Of a DNA stretch of 64,000 bases, positions 1 to 8,937 are shown piece by piece. A program made the position numbers and the translations under genes. Each line of letters opens with the position of its first letter. The stretch's first letter is position 1. Below the pieces are notes generated by a model, which worked only from the letters and a program-made list of their open reading frames with translations, made no database searches and had not been told where the DNA came from. Location of the stretch: positions 2,928,325 to 2,992,324 of the forward strand of contig NZ_LR026978.1 of assembly GCF_900604315.1 (NCBI RefSeq), written 5' to 3'. This DNA is from [Erwinia] mediterraneensis. GTDB taxonomy: Bacteria; Pseudomonadota; Gammaproteobacteria; Enterobacterales; Enterobacteriaceae.

Positions 1-1679
1 AGAGTCAGCAGCAGATCCTGCGGGCTTTTCCCGACGGCGCGCAGCCGTTTTACCTGGCGGCGCTGGCGAATCTCTATGCCGCGCGCAATATGCAGCCACT
101 GTGGCAGGATCGTGAAGCCATTCAACTCTTTCAGCAGCAGCTGGCGGAAGTAGCACTCTCCGGCGTACAGCCACAGTTTACCCGCTGGGTTGACCGTCTG
201 ACTGACCCGGATATCAAAGGCTTTGCCCGCGATGTGGTGCTTTCTGACGCGATGCTGGGCTATCTGCAGTTTGTTTCCAGCGTGCCCGCTCAGGGAGAAA
301 CCTGGCTCTACAGCAACGTGCCTTACAAGCTGGCGATGCCCACCCTGTCAGTGGTTAATCTGTGGCAGAATGCGGTGGCACAGGATGGCGCTCGCGCCTT
401 TATCGCCTCGCTGGTGCCGCAGCATCCCCAGTATGCGCCTATGCATGACGCCCTGCGCACTTTGTTAAGCGACAACCGTCCCTGGCCACAGTTAAAAAAT
501 CGTGAAACATTACGACCGGGACAGATGAGTGATGATGTACCGGCACTGCGCGAAATCCTGCAGCGCACCGGTATGCTGGACGCGCAGGTAGTCACGCCTG
601 CGCCGACCGACGATGCCGTTGCCACAGCACCCGTGCCGGTTACGCAGCAGGATCAGCCTGTGACCGTGAGCCCTTCCGCCACCAGCATCAGCGATCTGCC
701 TGCTCAGGTGCCTGAATCCCCCGGCAACGTCCAGAGTGGCGCTATTCCCCCGGCCCGCGTTGATACGCGTTATGACGAGACGCTGGTAGCGGCAGTGAAG
801 CGTTTTCAGCAATGGCAGGGCCTTGCCGATGATGGCGCTATCGGTCCGCGCACACGGGAATGGCTGAACGTGTCGCCGCAGATGCGTGCCGCACTGCTGG
901 CATTAAATATCCAGCGTTTACGCCTGTTACCGGATGATATGCGTAACGGCATTATGGTTAATATTCCCAACTATTCGCTGACCTACTATAACAACGGCAG
1001 CAAAATACTCTCTTCGCGCGTGATCGTTGGCCGCCCGGATCGCAAAACGCCATTAATGCGCAGCGCACTGAATAATGTGGTGCTGAATCCGCCGTGGAAC
1101 GTGCCGACCTCGCTGGTACGTCAGGATATTATTCCCAAAGTGAAGCGCGATCCCGCCTATCTCTATAAACATGGCTATACGCTGCTCTCCGGCTGGCATG
1201 CCGATGCGGAAGTGATCGACCCCACCATGATTGACTGGAGTATGGTTTCGGCCGCATCTTTCCCGTATCGCCTGCAACAGGCACCTGGCGCGGGGAACTC
1301 CCTTGGGCGTTACAAATTTAATATGCCCAGCTCTGACGCCATCTATTTGCACGATACGCCGAACCATAATCTCTTCCAGCGTGATATCAGAGCGCTGAGT
1401 TCCGGCTGCGTACGGGTGAATAAAGCCTCGGAACTGGCAGGTTTGCTGTTGCAGGACGCAGGCTGGAACGACAGCCGTATTTCCAGCACCCTGAAAGAGG
1501 GGAATACACGCTATGTGCCGATACGCCAGCGTATTCCGGTAAACCTCTACTATCTGACTGCCTGGGTGGCGGAGGATGGTAAACCGCAGTTCCGTACAGA
1601 TATTTACAATTATGATAATCCTGCGCGATCCGGCAGTCAGGTGCTGGCGCGAGCAGGTCAACTTCTCTCTACTCATTGA
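1..1679 (+). CDS. ldtD: L,D-transpeptidase LdtD (YcbB), 5' end cut by window edge
   Basis: Periplasmic L,D-transpeptidase that makes 3-3 (mDAP-mDAP) cross-links in peptidoglycan. The reading frame is open from base 3, well before the first internal ATG at 90, and about 558 residues are visible; the family is roughly 615 long, so the signal anchor and first residues lie outside the window. A peptidoglycan-binding segment ([11 protein letters not shown], near base 800) is preceded by a Pro/Ala/Val-rich linker. The YkuD catalytic domain follows, with the motif SSGCVRV; the nucleophilic Cys codon is 1407-1409, and the upstream His is in [10 protein letters not shown]. The next gene encodes MepK, which hydrolyses the same cross-links. 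Identification rests on strong resemblance to E. coli YcbB. Confidence 0.96.
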   Translation, partial: SQQQILRAFPDGAQPFYLAALANLYAARNMQPLWQDREAIQLFQQQLAEVALSGVQPQFTRWVDRLTDPDIKGFARDVVLSDAMLGYLQFVSSVPAQGETWLYSNVPYKLAMPTLSVVNLWQNAVAQDGARAFIASLVPQHPQYAPMHDALRTLLSDNRPWPQLKNRETLRPGQMSDDVPALREILQRTGMLDAQVVTPAPTDDAVATAPVPVTQQDQPVTVSPSATSISDLPAQVPESPGNVQSGAIPPARVDTRYDETLVAAVKRFQQWQGLADDGAIGPRTREWLNVSPQMRAALLALNIQRLRLLPDDMRNGIMVNIPNYSLTYYNNGSKILSSRVIVGRPDRKTPLMRSALNNVVLNPPWNVPTSLVRQDIIPKVKRDPAYLYKHGYTLLSGWHADAEVIDPTMIDWSMVSAASFPYRLQQAPGAGNSLGRYKFNMPSSDAIYLHDTPNHNLFQRDIRALSSGCVRVNKASELAGLLLQDAGWNDSRISSTLKEGNTRYVPIRQRIPVNLYYLTAWVAEDGKPQFRTDIYNYDNPARSGSQVLARAGQLLSTH

Positions 1680-1729
1680 TTCTCAACTACCTCGCCAGCC
1701 GTTAGCCGCGGCCGTGCCATACCTGAGCT

Positions 1730-1751
1730 GGCGATCCCTTTGGGGATCGCC
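1730..1751 (+). terminator. GC-rich hairpin between ldtD and mepK
   Basis: Perfect 9-bp inverted repeat GGCGATCCC / GGGATCGCC with a 4-nt loop, 50 bases after the ldtD stop. No T-run follows, so it may be a weak or Rho-assisted terminator or an mRNA-stabilising hairpin rather than a classical terminator. Confidence 0.4.
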
Positions 1752-1860
1752 GCACAAAGCGGGACTTTACGGGTTGACGTAACAAACCCGCGCGGTTAAG
1801 GTTCCGCCTTGTGTGCTTTTCACACACTTTTTTGGCTTTTTTCTCAGGTAATCGCGTTTC

Positions 1861-2409
1861 ATGGCTAATTTTGATTCTCAACGTCGCAAACTACTGCTTT
1901 GTGGTGGTGCCGCAGCGGGTCTGGCATTACTTCCCGGCTCAGCGCTGGCTTCACTTTCCACTGCCCGTCCGCGTGTATTAACACTTAATAATCTGCATAC
2001 CGGTGAAACCCTTAAAACGGAATTTTTTAACGGTAAAAGTTATGATGAGGATGAGTTAGCCCGTTTGAATCACTTTTTCCGCGACTATCGTGCGAATAAA
2101 GTGAAGCCCATCGATCCTCATCTGTTCGATCAGCTTTATCGCCTGCAGGCGCTGCTGGAGACGCGGAAACCCGTGCAGCTGATCTCCGGCTACCGTTCTC
2201 TGGCCACCAATAATATGTTGCGTGAGCGCAGCTCCGGTGTGGCAAAACACAGCTACCATACGCTGGGACAGGCGATGGACTTTCATATTGAAGGGCTTGC
2301 ACTGAGCAACGTCCGTAAAGCGGCATTAAAAATGCGTGCGGGTGGTGTAGGATATTATCCTCGCAGTAACTTCGTACATATCGACACCGGTCCGGTCAGG
2401 CACTGGTAA
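1861..2409 (+). CDS. mepK: Murein endopeptidase MepK (YcbK, DUF882/peptidase M15 family)
   Basis: Zinc endopeptidase of 182 aa that cleaves peptidoglycan cross-links, including the 3-3 type made by LdtD. The N-terminus is a twin-arginine (Tat) signal: QRRKLLLCGG, then a hydrophobic Ala/Leu stretch ending near LPGSALA, so export is folded and periplasmic. Metal-ligand motifs of the M15/DUF882 fold are visible: H-S-Y-H-T-L-G-Q-A-M-D (His...Asp) around residue 135 and HID near residue 174. It stands in the E. coli order ldtD-ycbK-ycbL. The start is the ATG at 1861; no stronger alternative is seen. The close pairing with ldtD fits co-regulation of making and breaking 3-3 links. Confidence 0.93.
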   Translation: MANFDSQRRKLLLCGGAAAGLALLPGSALASLSTARPRVLTLNNLHTGETLKTEFFNGKSYDEDELARLNHFFRDYRANKVKPIDPHLFDQLYRLQALLETRKPVQLISGYRSLATNNMLRERSSGVAKHSYHTLGQAMDFHIEGLALSNVRKAALKMRAGGVGYYPRSNFVHIDTGPVRHW

Positions 2410-2448
2410 TAACGCCGGCAACGCTGCGTGAGCCGGTCATGGAGCGTT

Positions 2449-3078
2449 ATGAACTATCACATTATTCCGGTTACGGCCTTTGCCCAGAACTGTTCGGTTA
2501 TCTGGTGCGAACAGAGCCGTGAAGCTGCATTAGTCGATCCTGGCGGTGATGCAGCCAAAATCAAACAGGAACTGACTCAGCTTGGCCTGGTCCCCGCGCA
2601 AATTTTATTGACTCATGGTCATCTGGATCATGTGGGTGCCGCCGCTGAGCTGGCCGCCCATTATCAGGTTCCGCTGGTCGGCCCTCATAAGCTGGACGCG
2701 TTCTGGCTCGAGGGGTTGCCAACACAAAGTCGTATGTTTGGACTGGAAGAGTGTGCGGCGCTGACACCCGATCGCTGGCTGGAAGAGGGGGAGAGTGTGC
2801 AGGTGGGTAACGTCACGCTTGACGTTCTGCACTGTCCGGGCCATACCCCCGGCCATATCGTTTTCTTTGATCGTGCCGGACGTCTGTTAATCTCAGGGGA
2901 TGTGATTTTTAACGGTGGTGTTGGCCGGACGGACTTTCCGCAGGGCAACCATCAGCATCTGATCGCGGCCATCAAAGAGAAGCTGTTGCCGCTGGGCGAC
3001 GACGTGACTTTTCTGCCAGGACACGGCCCCCTCTCAACTCTGGGACGTGAGCGCGTCAGTAATCCTTTCCTGCAATAA
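2449..3078 (+). CDS. gloC: Hydroxyacylglutathione hydrolase type II GloC (YcbL)
   Basis: Cytosolic metallo-beta-lactamase-fold hydrolase of 209 aa that hydrolyses S-D-lactoylglutathione, the second step of methylglyoxal detoxification. The metal-binding signature THGHLDHVG is near residue 55, with further ligands in [15 protein letters not shown] and LPGHGP. The frame is open from a GTG at 2428, but the ATG at 2449 is preceded by GGAG at 2441-2444 and gives the expected N-terminus [11 protein letters not shown], so it was chosen. mgsA, which makes methylglyoxal, lies about 39 kb away in the same window. The gene ends at a bidirectional terminator shared with aspC. Confidence 0.94.
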   Translation: MNYHIIPVTAFAQNCSVIWCEQSREAALVDPGGDAAKIKQELTQLGLVPAQILLTHGHLDHVGAAAELAAHYQVPLVGPHKLDAFWLEGLPTQSRMFGLEECAALTPDRWLEEGESVQVGNVTLDVLHCPGHTPGHIVFFDRAGRLLISGDVIFNGGVGRTDFPQGNHQHLIAAIKEKLLPLGDDVTFLPGHGPLSTLGRERVSNPFLQ

Positions 3079-3105
3079 AAAATGGACCAGCTGGCCCATT
3101 TTTTT
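3077..3105. terminator. Bidirectional terminator between convergent gloC and aspC
   Basis: An A-run, an inverted repeat centred on CCAGCTGG with flanking ATGG/CCAT, and a T-run form an intrinsic terminator readable on both strands. It begins at the gloC stop codon and ends 14 bases from the aspC stop. Confidence 0.85.
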
Positions 3106-3118
3106 ATGCATTGTCAGC

Positions 3119-4309
3119 TTAAAGCACGGCGACAATGGCTTCACACAACGCTGACATATTATCTGGCGTCATGCCCGCCACGTTTACGCGGCCTGAGTTA
3201 ACCGCATAGACACCAAACTCTTCACGCAGGCGAATCACCTGTTCTTTCGTCAGACCGCTGAATGAAAACATACCGTTCTGGCGGATGATAAAGCTGAAGT
3301 CGCGATTAGCGCCTTTCTCCGCCAGCGTATTGACGAACAGCTGACGCATACGCTGAATGCGCTCGCGCATTGCAGTGAGTTCCTGCTCCCACAGGGTACG
3401 CAACGCATCGTCGCTGAGAATAGTCGCCACCACGGCCGCACCGTGTGCCGGCGGGTTGGAGTAGTTGGAACGAATGGTATATTTCACCTGGCTGAAGGCC
3501 TTGTTGGCGGCATCGGCATCCGCAGCGACCAGGGTAATCGCGCCTACACGTTCGTTATACAGACCAAAGTTTTTCGAGTAGGAGCTGGCAACGATCAGTT
3601 CCTGATGGGAGGCGGCGAAAATACGCAAGCCTTCGGCGTCTTCATCCAGGCCGCGAGCAAAGCCCTGATAGGCGAAGTCAAACAATGGCAGCCAGCCGCT
3701 GGCTTGCGACAGTTCTGCCAGCTGTTTCCATTGCCCGGGCGTTGGATCGATACCGGTCGGGTTATGGCAGCAGCCGTGGAACAGCACCACGTCGCCTGCT
3801 TTCGCTTCACGCAGCGAGGCCAGCATTCCGTCAAAGTCGAGCGTATGCTGTTGCGCATCGTAGTAAGCGTAATCACACACTTCCAGACCCGCGGCGTTAA
3901 AAACATTTTTATGGTTTGGCCAGCTCGGGCTGCTGACCCAGACGCGTTTTACGCTGGTCTGGGTGGCGAGGAAGTCCGCTGCAACGCGCAGTGCGCCGGT
4001 GCCGCCTGGCGTTTGCGCCGTGCGGGCGCGGCCAGATGCGATCAGGCTGCTCTCTTTGCCAAACAGCAGGCCCTGGGTGCAACGGGCAAAATCGGCCAGA
4101 CCATCAATGCTGAGATAATTTTTTGTGGTTTCGTTTTCCAGCAAATACTGTTCGGCTTTTTTAACGCTGGTCAGAACCGGCGTTTTTCCGGTTTCATCCT
4201 TATAAACACCAATTCCAAGGTTAATTTTTTCAGGGCGATCATCGGCGCGAAACAGATCGGCCAGTCCCAGAATAGGATCGGCAGGGGCAGCAGAAATTGA
4301 TTCAAACAT
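3119..4309 (-). CDS. aspC: Aspartate aminotransferase AspC
   Basis: Pyridoxal-phosphate enzyme of 396 aa that interconverts aspartate/2-oxoglutarate and oxaloacetate/glutamate and also acts on aromatic amino acids. The length equals that of the E. coli enzyme. The PLP lysine is in [14 protein letters not shown]; the substrate-binding arginine region and the C-terminal [11 protein letters not shown] segment are also conserved. The frame extends upstream to 4381, but the ATG at 4309 ([16 protein letters not shown]) is the family start. The gene lies downstream of ompF on the same strand, with ompF's terminator in between, so it probably has its own promoter in 4310-4487. Confidence 0.97.
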   Translation of the reverse strand: MFESISAAPADPILGLADLFRADDRPEKINLGIGVYKDETGKTPVLTSVKKAEQYLLENETTKNYLSIDGLADFARCTQGLLFGKESSLIASGRARTAQTPGGTGALRVAADFLATQTSVKRVWVSSPSWPNHKNVFNAAGLEVCDYAYYDAQQHTLDFDGMLASLREAKAGDVVLFHGCCHNPTGIDPTPGQWKQLAELSQASGWLPLFDFAYQGFARGLDEDAEGLRIFAASHQELIVASSYSKNFGLYNERVGAITLVAADADAANKAFSQVKYTIRSNYSNPPAHGAAVVATILSDDALRTLWEQELTAMRERIQRMRQLFVNTLAEKGANRDFSFIIRQNGMFSFSGLTKEQVIRLREEFGVYAVNSGRVNVAGMTPDNMSALCEAIVAVL

Positions 4310-4487
4310 GGGTAAGGTCCAGTTAGCGTGAACTTTAGCAAAATGAGCTATCAGGTTAGCGCCAGGCCAGGCAAAAGCCAACCATTTGCAAAGAAAATAA
4401 GCGGTTTCGCGAAGTGGCGCGAGTCTGGAGAGAAATTAGCCAGCGGCGGATAAGGGGGTGGTACGAAAGCGGGACGATAAACAGGCA

Positions 4488-4513
4488 ATAAAAAACGGGG
4501 CCAGAGCCCCGTT
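4488..4513 (-). terminator. Intrinsic terminator of ompF
   Basis: On the minus strand, ACGGGGC - CTCT - GCCCCGT is followed by a run of T, about 25 bases after the ompF stop codon. Confidence 0.88.
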
Positions 4514-4538
4514 CTGCTTAAACTGTGCGTCGTAAGAC

Positions 4539-5621
4539 TTAGAACTGGTAAACCAGACCTACAGCCACGGTGTCGCCAGAACCGATGCCCAGCTCGTTGT
4601 CGTCATCAATCTGGTTGATGATGTAGTCAACGTAGGTAGACATGTTTTTGTTGAAGTAGTAAGTAGCGCCAACTTCAAAGTATTTTACTAAATCAACATC
4701 GCCGATACCTTCGATGTCCTTGCCTTTAGACTGGACATAAGCGATGGACGGACGCAGACCGAAGTCGAACTGGTACTGTGCAACCACTTCGAAGTTCTGT
4801 GCTTTGTTAGCAAAGCCGGTACGACCTGCAGTGTCTTCGATATAAGCAGAGTTACGGGTTTCACCGTACATAGCGGCCAGGTAGATGTTGTTAGCATCAT
4901 ACTTGATCGCCGTTCCCCACTGTTCCGCTTTATCACCGCCGCCGAGGGCAGCAGCCTGCTGAGCATTGGTACGATCGCTGCTGGAATAAGCACCTACGAT
5001 GGCCAGGCCGATCGGTGAGGTATAAGAGGTTGAGAAACCATAACCATCGCCATTGGAGCGATCGATGTCATCACGCTCGTTTTTGCCCTGATACTGAACG
5101 GCGAAGTCCCAGCCATCCACCAGGCCAAAGAAGTTGGTGTTGCGATAGGTCGCCAGACCGCCAGAACGGCCAATCATAAAGTTATCAGAGCCAGCTGAAT
5201 CGCCACCGAACTCTGGCAGCATATCGGTCCAGCCGTATGCATCATAAACCACACCGTAGTTACGGCCGTAGTCGAAAGAGCCCGCATCGCCGAATTTCAG
5301 ACCGGCAAAGCCCAGACGGGTTTTGTTACCGTCTTGCGCGTCCGAACCACCTTCAGAGTGGTTAGTCTGAATGTTGTATTCCCACTGGCCGAAACCGGTC
5401 AGTTGGTCAGTAATCTGAGTTTCACCCTTAAAGCCGAAGCGAACATAAGACTGATCGCCATCGCCAGCATAGCCATCTTCATCAGCGAAGTAATGCAGAC
5501 CAACCGCTTTGCCGTACAGATCCAGCTTGTTACCATCTTTGTTATAGATTTCTGCTGCGTTTGCTGCGCCTGCGGCTAACAGAGCAGGGATAACTACAGC
5601 AAGAATGTTGCGCTTCATCAT
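4539..5621 (-). CDS. ompF: Outer-membrane porin OmpF
   Basis: General diffusion porin of 360 aa, a trimeric 16-stranded beta-barrel passing small hydrophilic solutes. The signal peptide ([18 protein letters not shown], cut after NA) precedes a mature start [19 protein letters not shown]. The constriction loop carries the porin motif LPEFGGD, and the protein ends in YQF, the C-terminal Phe needed for Bam-dependent assembly. Flanking aspC and asnS give the ompF locus rather than ompC, phoE or ompN. Two ATG codons are adjacent (5621 and 5618); the first is used by analogy with E. coli. The 5' leader is conserved (separate entry). Surface-loop sequences differ from E. coli, as expected for porins. 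Confidence 0.95.
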   Translation of the reverse strand: MMKRNILAVVIPALLAAGAANAAEIYNKDGNKLDLYGKAVGLHYFADEDGYAGDGDQSYVRFGFKGETQITDQLTGFGQWEYNIQTNHSEGGSDAQDGNKTRLGFAGLKFGDAGSFDYGRNYGVVYDAYGWTDMLPEFGGDSAGSDNFMIGRSGGLATYRNTNFFGLVDGWDFAVQYQGKNERDDIDRSNGDGYGFSTSYTSPIGLAIVGAYSSSDRTNAQQAAALGGGDKAEQWGTAIKYDANNIYLAAMYGETRNSAYIEDTAGRTGFANKAQNFEVVAQYQFDFGLRPSIAYVQSKGKDIEGIGDVDLVKYFEVGATYYFNKNMSTYVDYIINQIDDDNELGIGSGDTVAVGLVYQF

Positions 5622-5675
5622 TATTTATTACCCTCATTGGAGTTATTTGGACACCTGCCACTGCCGTCAAGAAAC
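5622..5675 (-). promoter_or_regulatory. Conserved ompF 5' leader (MicF-type sRNA target)
   Basis: Read on the minus strand, the leader contains TTGACGGCAGTGGCAGGTGT and, just before the start, ATGAGGGTAATAAATA. Both match the E. coli ompF untranslated leader almost base for base. In E. coli this leader pairs with the sRNA MicF and covers the ribosome-binding site. That MicF acts here is inferred from conservation; the micF gene itself is not in the window. The remaining 5676-5860 should hold the OmpR-dependent promoter, but I cannot place individual OmpR sites with confidence. Confidence 0.7.
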
Positions 5676-5859
5676 TTTTACAGGAACCTTGAAAGAAGTT
5701 TGGTGTCTTCGTGTGTCTGCAGGCATCTTTCCATTACCGCAACGGTAATTCTACCCTGAAAATGCTACAAATATCGTAATCGTGTTTCATAAAGAAATAA
5801 TGTGTTTCTAAATGTAAATAAAAGGGAGCTTTGTGAACTATCTCTAAATTTACAAAAAT

Positions 5860-5888
5860 AAAAAAAGGCCGACAGAGCCGACCTTTTT
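5860..5888 (-). terminator. Intrinsic terminator of asnS
   Basis: On the minus strand, AGGTCGGC - TCT - GTCGGCCT is followed by a T-run, 35 bases past the asnS stop. An A/T-run on the other side makes it look symmetrical, but only asnS reads into it. Confidence 0.85.
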
Positions 5889-5922
5889 ATATATATGAAT
5901 TTCTTATGTTTATTTTCAGCAG

Positions 5923-7323
5923 TTAGAAATTTGCGTTGCGTGGGGTACGCGGGAAGGGGATCACGTCTCTGATGTTTTGTACGCCGGTAACATAGGCGAT
6001 TAAACGTTCAAAGCCTAAACCAAAGCCAGCGTGCGGTACGGTGCCATAACGACGCAGATCGCGATACCACCAGTAGTCCTCTTTGCTCAGGCCCATCTCT
6101 TCAAGCCGTTGATCCAGCACGTCAAGACGCTCTTCACGCTGTGAACCGCCAATGATTTCACCAATGCCCGGCGCCAGTACATCCATCGCTGCCACGGTTT
6201 TGCCATCTTCGTTCAGGCGCATATAGAACGCCTTGATATCTTTCGGATAGTTTTTCACCACCACCGGCGCTTTGAAATGTTTCTCCGCCAGATAACGTTC
6301 ATGCTCGGAAGAGAGATCCACGCCCCAGGAGACCGGGTTCTCGAAGCTCTGGCCGCTTTTCAGCAAAATGTCAACGGCGTCGGTATAGTCTACCTGGGCG
6401 AAATCTGCGGTAATAAACTGTTCAAGGCGTGAAACAGCGTCTTTATCGACACGCTCGGCAAAGAACGCCATATCGTCGGCGCGCTCTTCCAGTACGGCTT
6501 TAAACACATACTTCAGCATCGCTTCGGCCAGTGCCGCCACATCATTCAGGTTGGCAAATGCCACTTCCGGCTCCAGCATCCAGAATTCCGCCAGATGACG
6601 GCTGGTATTGGAGTTCTCAGCGCGGAAAGTCGGGCCGAAGGTATAGACTTTGGACAGCGCACAGGCGTAGGTTTCCGCGTTCAGCTGGCCAGAGACGGTG
6701 AGGAACGCTTCTTTACCGAAGAAGTCCTCATCGAAATCAACTTTGCCTTCCGGAGTACGCGGCAGGTTTTGCAGATCCAGCGTAGAGACGCGGAACATTT
6801 CACCGGCACCTTCGGTATCGGAGGCGGTGATCAGTGGTGTGGATACCCAGAAGTAGCCGTTTTCATGGAAGAAGCGGTGCAGTGCCTGCGCCAGCGTGTG
6901 ACGTACACGCGTTACCGCGCCGATCAGGTTGGTGCGCGGACGCAGATGCGCCACTTCACGCAGATATTCAATGCTGTGTCGTTTGGCCGCCATCGGATAG
7001 GTATCAGGATCGTCAACCCAGCCCGTCACCTCAACCCGGGTCGCCTGGATCTCATACGCCTGGCCCTGGCCGGGAGATTCCACGACGTTACCTGTAATCA
7101 CCACGGAACAGCCAGTGGTAAGACGCAGCACGTCATGCTCGTAATTATTCAGAGAATTATTGACCACAGCCTGAACGGGATTAAAGCAGGAACCGTCATA
7201 AACGGCGATAAAGGAGATACCGGCTTTTGAATCTCTTCGGGTACGCACCCAGCCACGTACGGTGACTTCGCTGTCAACCGCAACCTGGCCATGCAGTACG
7301 TCCGCTACAGGCACTACGCTCAT
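5923..7323 (-). CDS. asnS: Asparaginyl-tRNA synthetase AsnS
   Basis: Class IIb aminoacyl-tRNA synthetase of 466 aa that charges tRNA-Asn; the length is identical to the E. coli enzyme. An N-terminal OB-fold anticodon-binding domain (to about residue 110, including [15 protein letters not shown]) precedes the catalytic core with motif 2 ([20 protein letters not shown]) and motif 3 ([15 protein letters not shown]). It is transcribed leftward and separated from pncB by about 157 bases. It is essential and sits in conserved synteny between ompF and pncB. Confidence 0.98.
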   Translation of the reverse strand: MSVVPVADVLHGQVAVDSEVTVRGWVRTRRDSKAGISFIAVYDGSCFNPVQAVVNNSLNNYEHDVLRLTTGCSVVITGNVVESPGQGQAYEIQATRVEVTGWVDDPDTYPMAAKRHSIEYLREVAHLRPRTNLIGAVTRVRHTLAQALHRFFHENGYFWVSTPLITASDTEGAGEMFRVSTLDLQNLPRTPEGKVDFDEDFFGKEAFLTVSGQLNAETYACALSKVYTFGPTFRAENSNTSRHLAEFWMLEPEVAFANLNDVAALAEAMLKYVFKAVLEERADDMAFFAERVDKDAVSRLEQFITADFAQVDYTDAVDILLKSGQSFENPVSWGVDLSSEHERYLAEKHFKAPVVVKNYPKDIKAFYMRLNEDGKTVAAMDVLAPGIGEIIGGSQREERLDVLDQRLEEMGLSKEDYWWYRDLRRYGTVPHAGFGLGFERLIAYVTGVQNIRDVIPFPRTPRNANF

Positions 7324-7480
7324 AACTGTCTCTCTATATAGATGAAGTGAATTTACAGATAACTCCCCGCACTCGGGGTAGTGCTATGTTACTTGCGGGC
7401 AACCAGGAAACAAGCAAAATTCCTGTCGCTGTCAGAGATATATTGCAGAGCGGGGCGCAGCAACGCCCCGGGGGAAGTGT

Positions 7481-8686
7481 TTAGCTCGCTTTTTTTACCA
7501 GCGGCAGATCAAAGGCTTTACGCAGCGCCCGTACAAAGGCTTTATCCTGGCAGATGGTTTTCCCCGGACTGTCCGAGAGTTTCGCGACCGGCTTGCCGTT
7601 ACACTGCACCAGCTTGATAACGATATTCAGCGGCGTGACGCCAGGAATGTCGCAGGTCAGACGTGTCCCGATGCCAAATACCACGTTGGCCCGATGGCCA
7701 AAATGGCGATAGAGCGCCAGCGCTTTATCCAGATTCAGATTATCGGAGAACACCAGCGTCTTGCTCTGCGGATCGATCCCCAGCTGCTTATAGTGGGCGA
7801 TCGCTTTTTCCCCCCACTGCACCGGATCGCCGGAGTCGTGGCGCAACCCCTGGTAGCGGCTGGCGAAGTTAATGCCAAAATCGCGCAGGAAGGCATCCAT
7901 GGTGATGCAATCCGTCAGGGCAATACCGAGCTGATCGTCATACTCCTCGAGCCATGCCTGTAGCGCAGCTCGCTGACTGTTTGCCAGCACCGGGCTGATT
8001 TGCTGGTGCGCCTGAAACCACTCATGCGCCTGGGTGCCGACCGGTCTGATATCAATGCGGCGGGCCAGATCGTAATTACTGCTGCCCATCAGCCAGGGAA
8101 AATCTTCTTTCAGGGTACGTACAATCGCTTCCTGCACGCTCTGCGAGAAACGACGGCGCGTGCCGAAATCCATCAGCCGGAAGCGCGACATATCGAGCCC
8201 GCCAATCTGCTGACGGAACGCGGCCACTTTCTGCTGTAAATGCGCTACGGCCTGTTCCACGCCGGCATCCGGCGAGCGGTGACGATGGACCACTTCACTG
8301 ATCAGCGCCAGCAGCGGCACTTCCCACATGATCACTTCGCGCCACGGGCCCTGAATGCGAATATCCAGATTGCCGTTGTGATTACGCACTTCAACATGGT
8401 CGGGGTTATAGCGAAAATCACGCAGCCAGTTAAGGTAGTCCTGCTGAAAGAACGGCAGTGCAGCGAGGTAGCGGTACTCCTCATCGTTCAGGGCCAGTGA
8501 CTGCATGGCCGCAATTTCGGCGCGGATCTCATCCGCATAGAAGCCGAGCAAGTCGTCGCCGCGGCAGCGAAATTCCGCCGTGACCGTCACATCGTAATAA
8601 CGATGAAAAACGGCTTGCTGCATGTGGAGTTTATACGCATCGGTATCCAGCAGCGTGGTCAGTATCGGGGAAGTTTTTCCTGTCAT
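7481..8686 (-). CDS. pncB: Nicotinate phosphoribosyltransferase PncB
   Basis: NAD-salvage enzyme of about 401 aa that joins nicotinate and PRPP to form nicotinate mononucleotide with ATP hydrolysis. Family segments are clear: [20 protein letters not shown] at the N-terminus, FGTRRRFS (the His/Arg region around residue 215), LRHDSGDP and GIGTRLTCD. The frame extends to an ATG at 8701, but that codon directly abuts its purine-rich AAGAGG, leaving no spacing. The ATG at 8686 ([16 protein letters not shown]) agrees better with the family N-terminus, although its spacing to the same purines is long, so the start is not certain. It is divergent from pepN. In E. coli the gene is repressed by NadR; I see no full NadR palindrome here. 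Confidence 0.95.
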   Translation of the reverse strand: MTGKTSPILTTLLDTDAYKLHMQQAVFHRYYDVTVTAEFRCRGDDLLGFYADEIRAEIAAMQSLALNDEEYRYLAALPFFQQDYLNWLRDFRYNPDHVEVRNHNGNLDIRIQGPWREVIMWEVPLLALISEVVHRHRSPDAGVEQAVAHLQQKVAAFRQQIGGLDMSRFRLMDFGTRRRFSQSVQEAIVRTLKEDFPWLMGSSNYDLARRIDIRPVGTQAHEWFQAHQQISPVLANSQRAALQAWLEEYDDQLGIALTDCITMDAFLRDFGINFASRYQGLRHDSGDPVQWGEKAIAHYKQLGIDPQSKTLVFSDNLNLDKALALYRHFGHRANVVFGIGTRLTCDIPGVTPLNIVIKLVQCNGKPVAKLSDSPGKTICQDKAFVRALRKAFDLPLVKKAS

Positions 8687-8937
8687 GGTGCGTTTCAGCA
8701 TCCTCTTCCGCGGAGCAGAGCCCGGTGTTTAATAACGTCATAAAGACGCAGGAGTATAACCTGAATTATAGGTAATTGAAGTTGATCACAGCATAATGCT
8801 CCTCACTGGTCGAGGTTAATCTGTGCCATTAATAATGTTATGACGCAATTTGACCTCGCGCACGCATTGCGCATGGCAAGCTTCTGCTAAGAAGCTTAGA
8901 CTTTGCCGGTAAACTTTTAACGATGCGAGAAGGATTT

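Noticed and set aside
3443..4300. 285-aa frame antisense to aspC
   Set aside because: Shadow of the essential reading of aspC, with no recognisable motif.
8700..8760. NadR operator before pncB
   Set aside because: Only one TGTTTA half-site is visible; the second half of TGTTTA-N6-TAAACA is missing.
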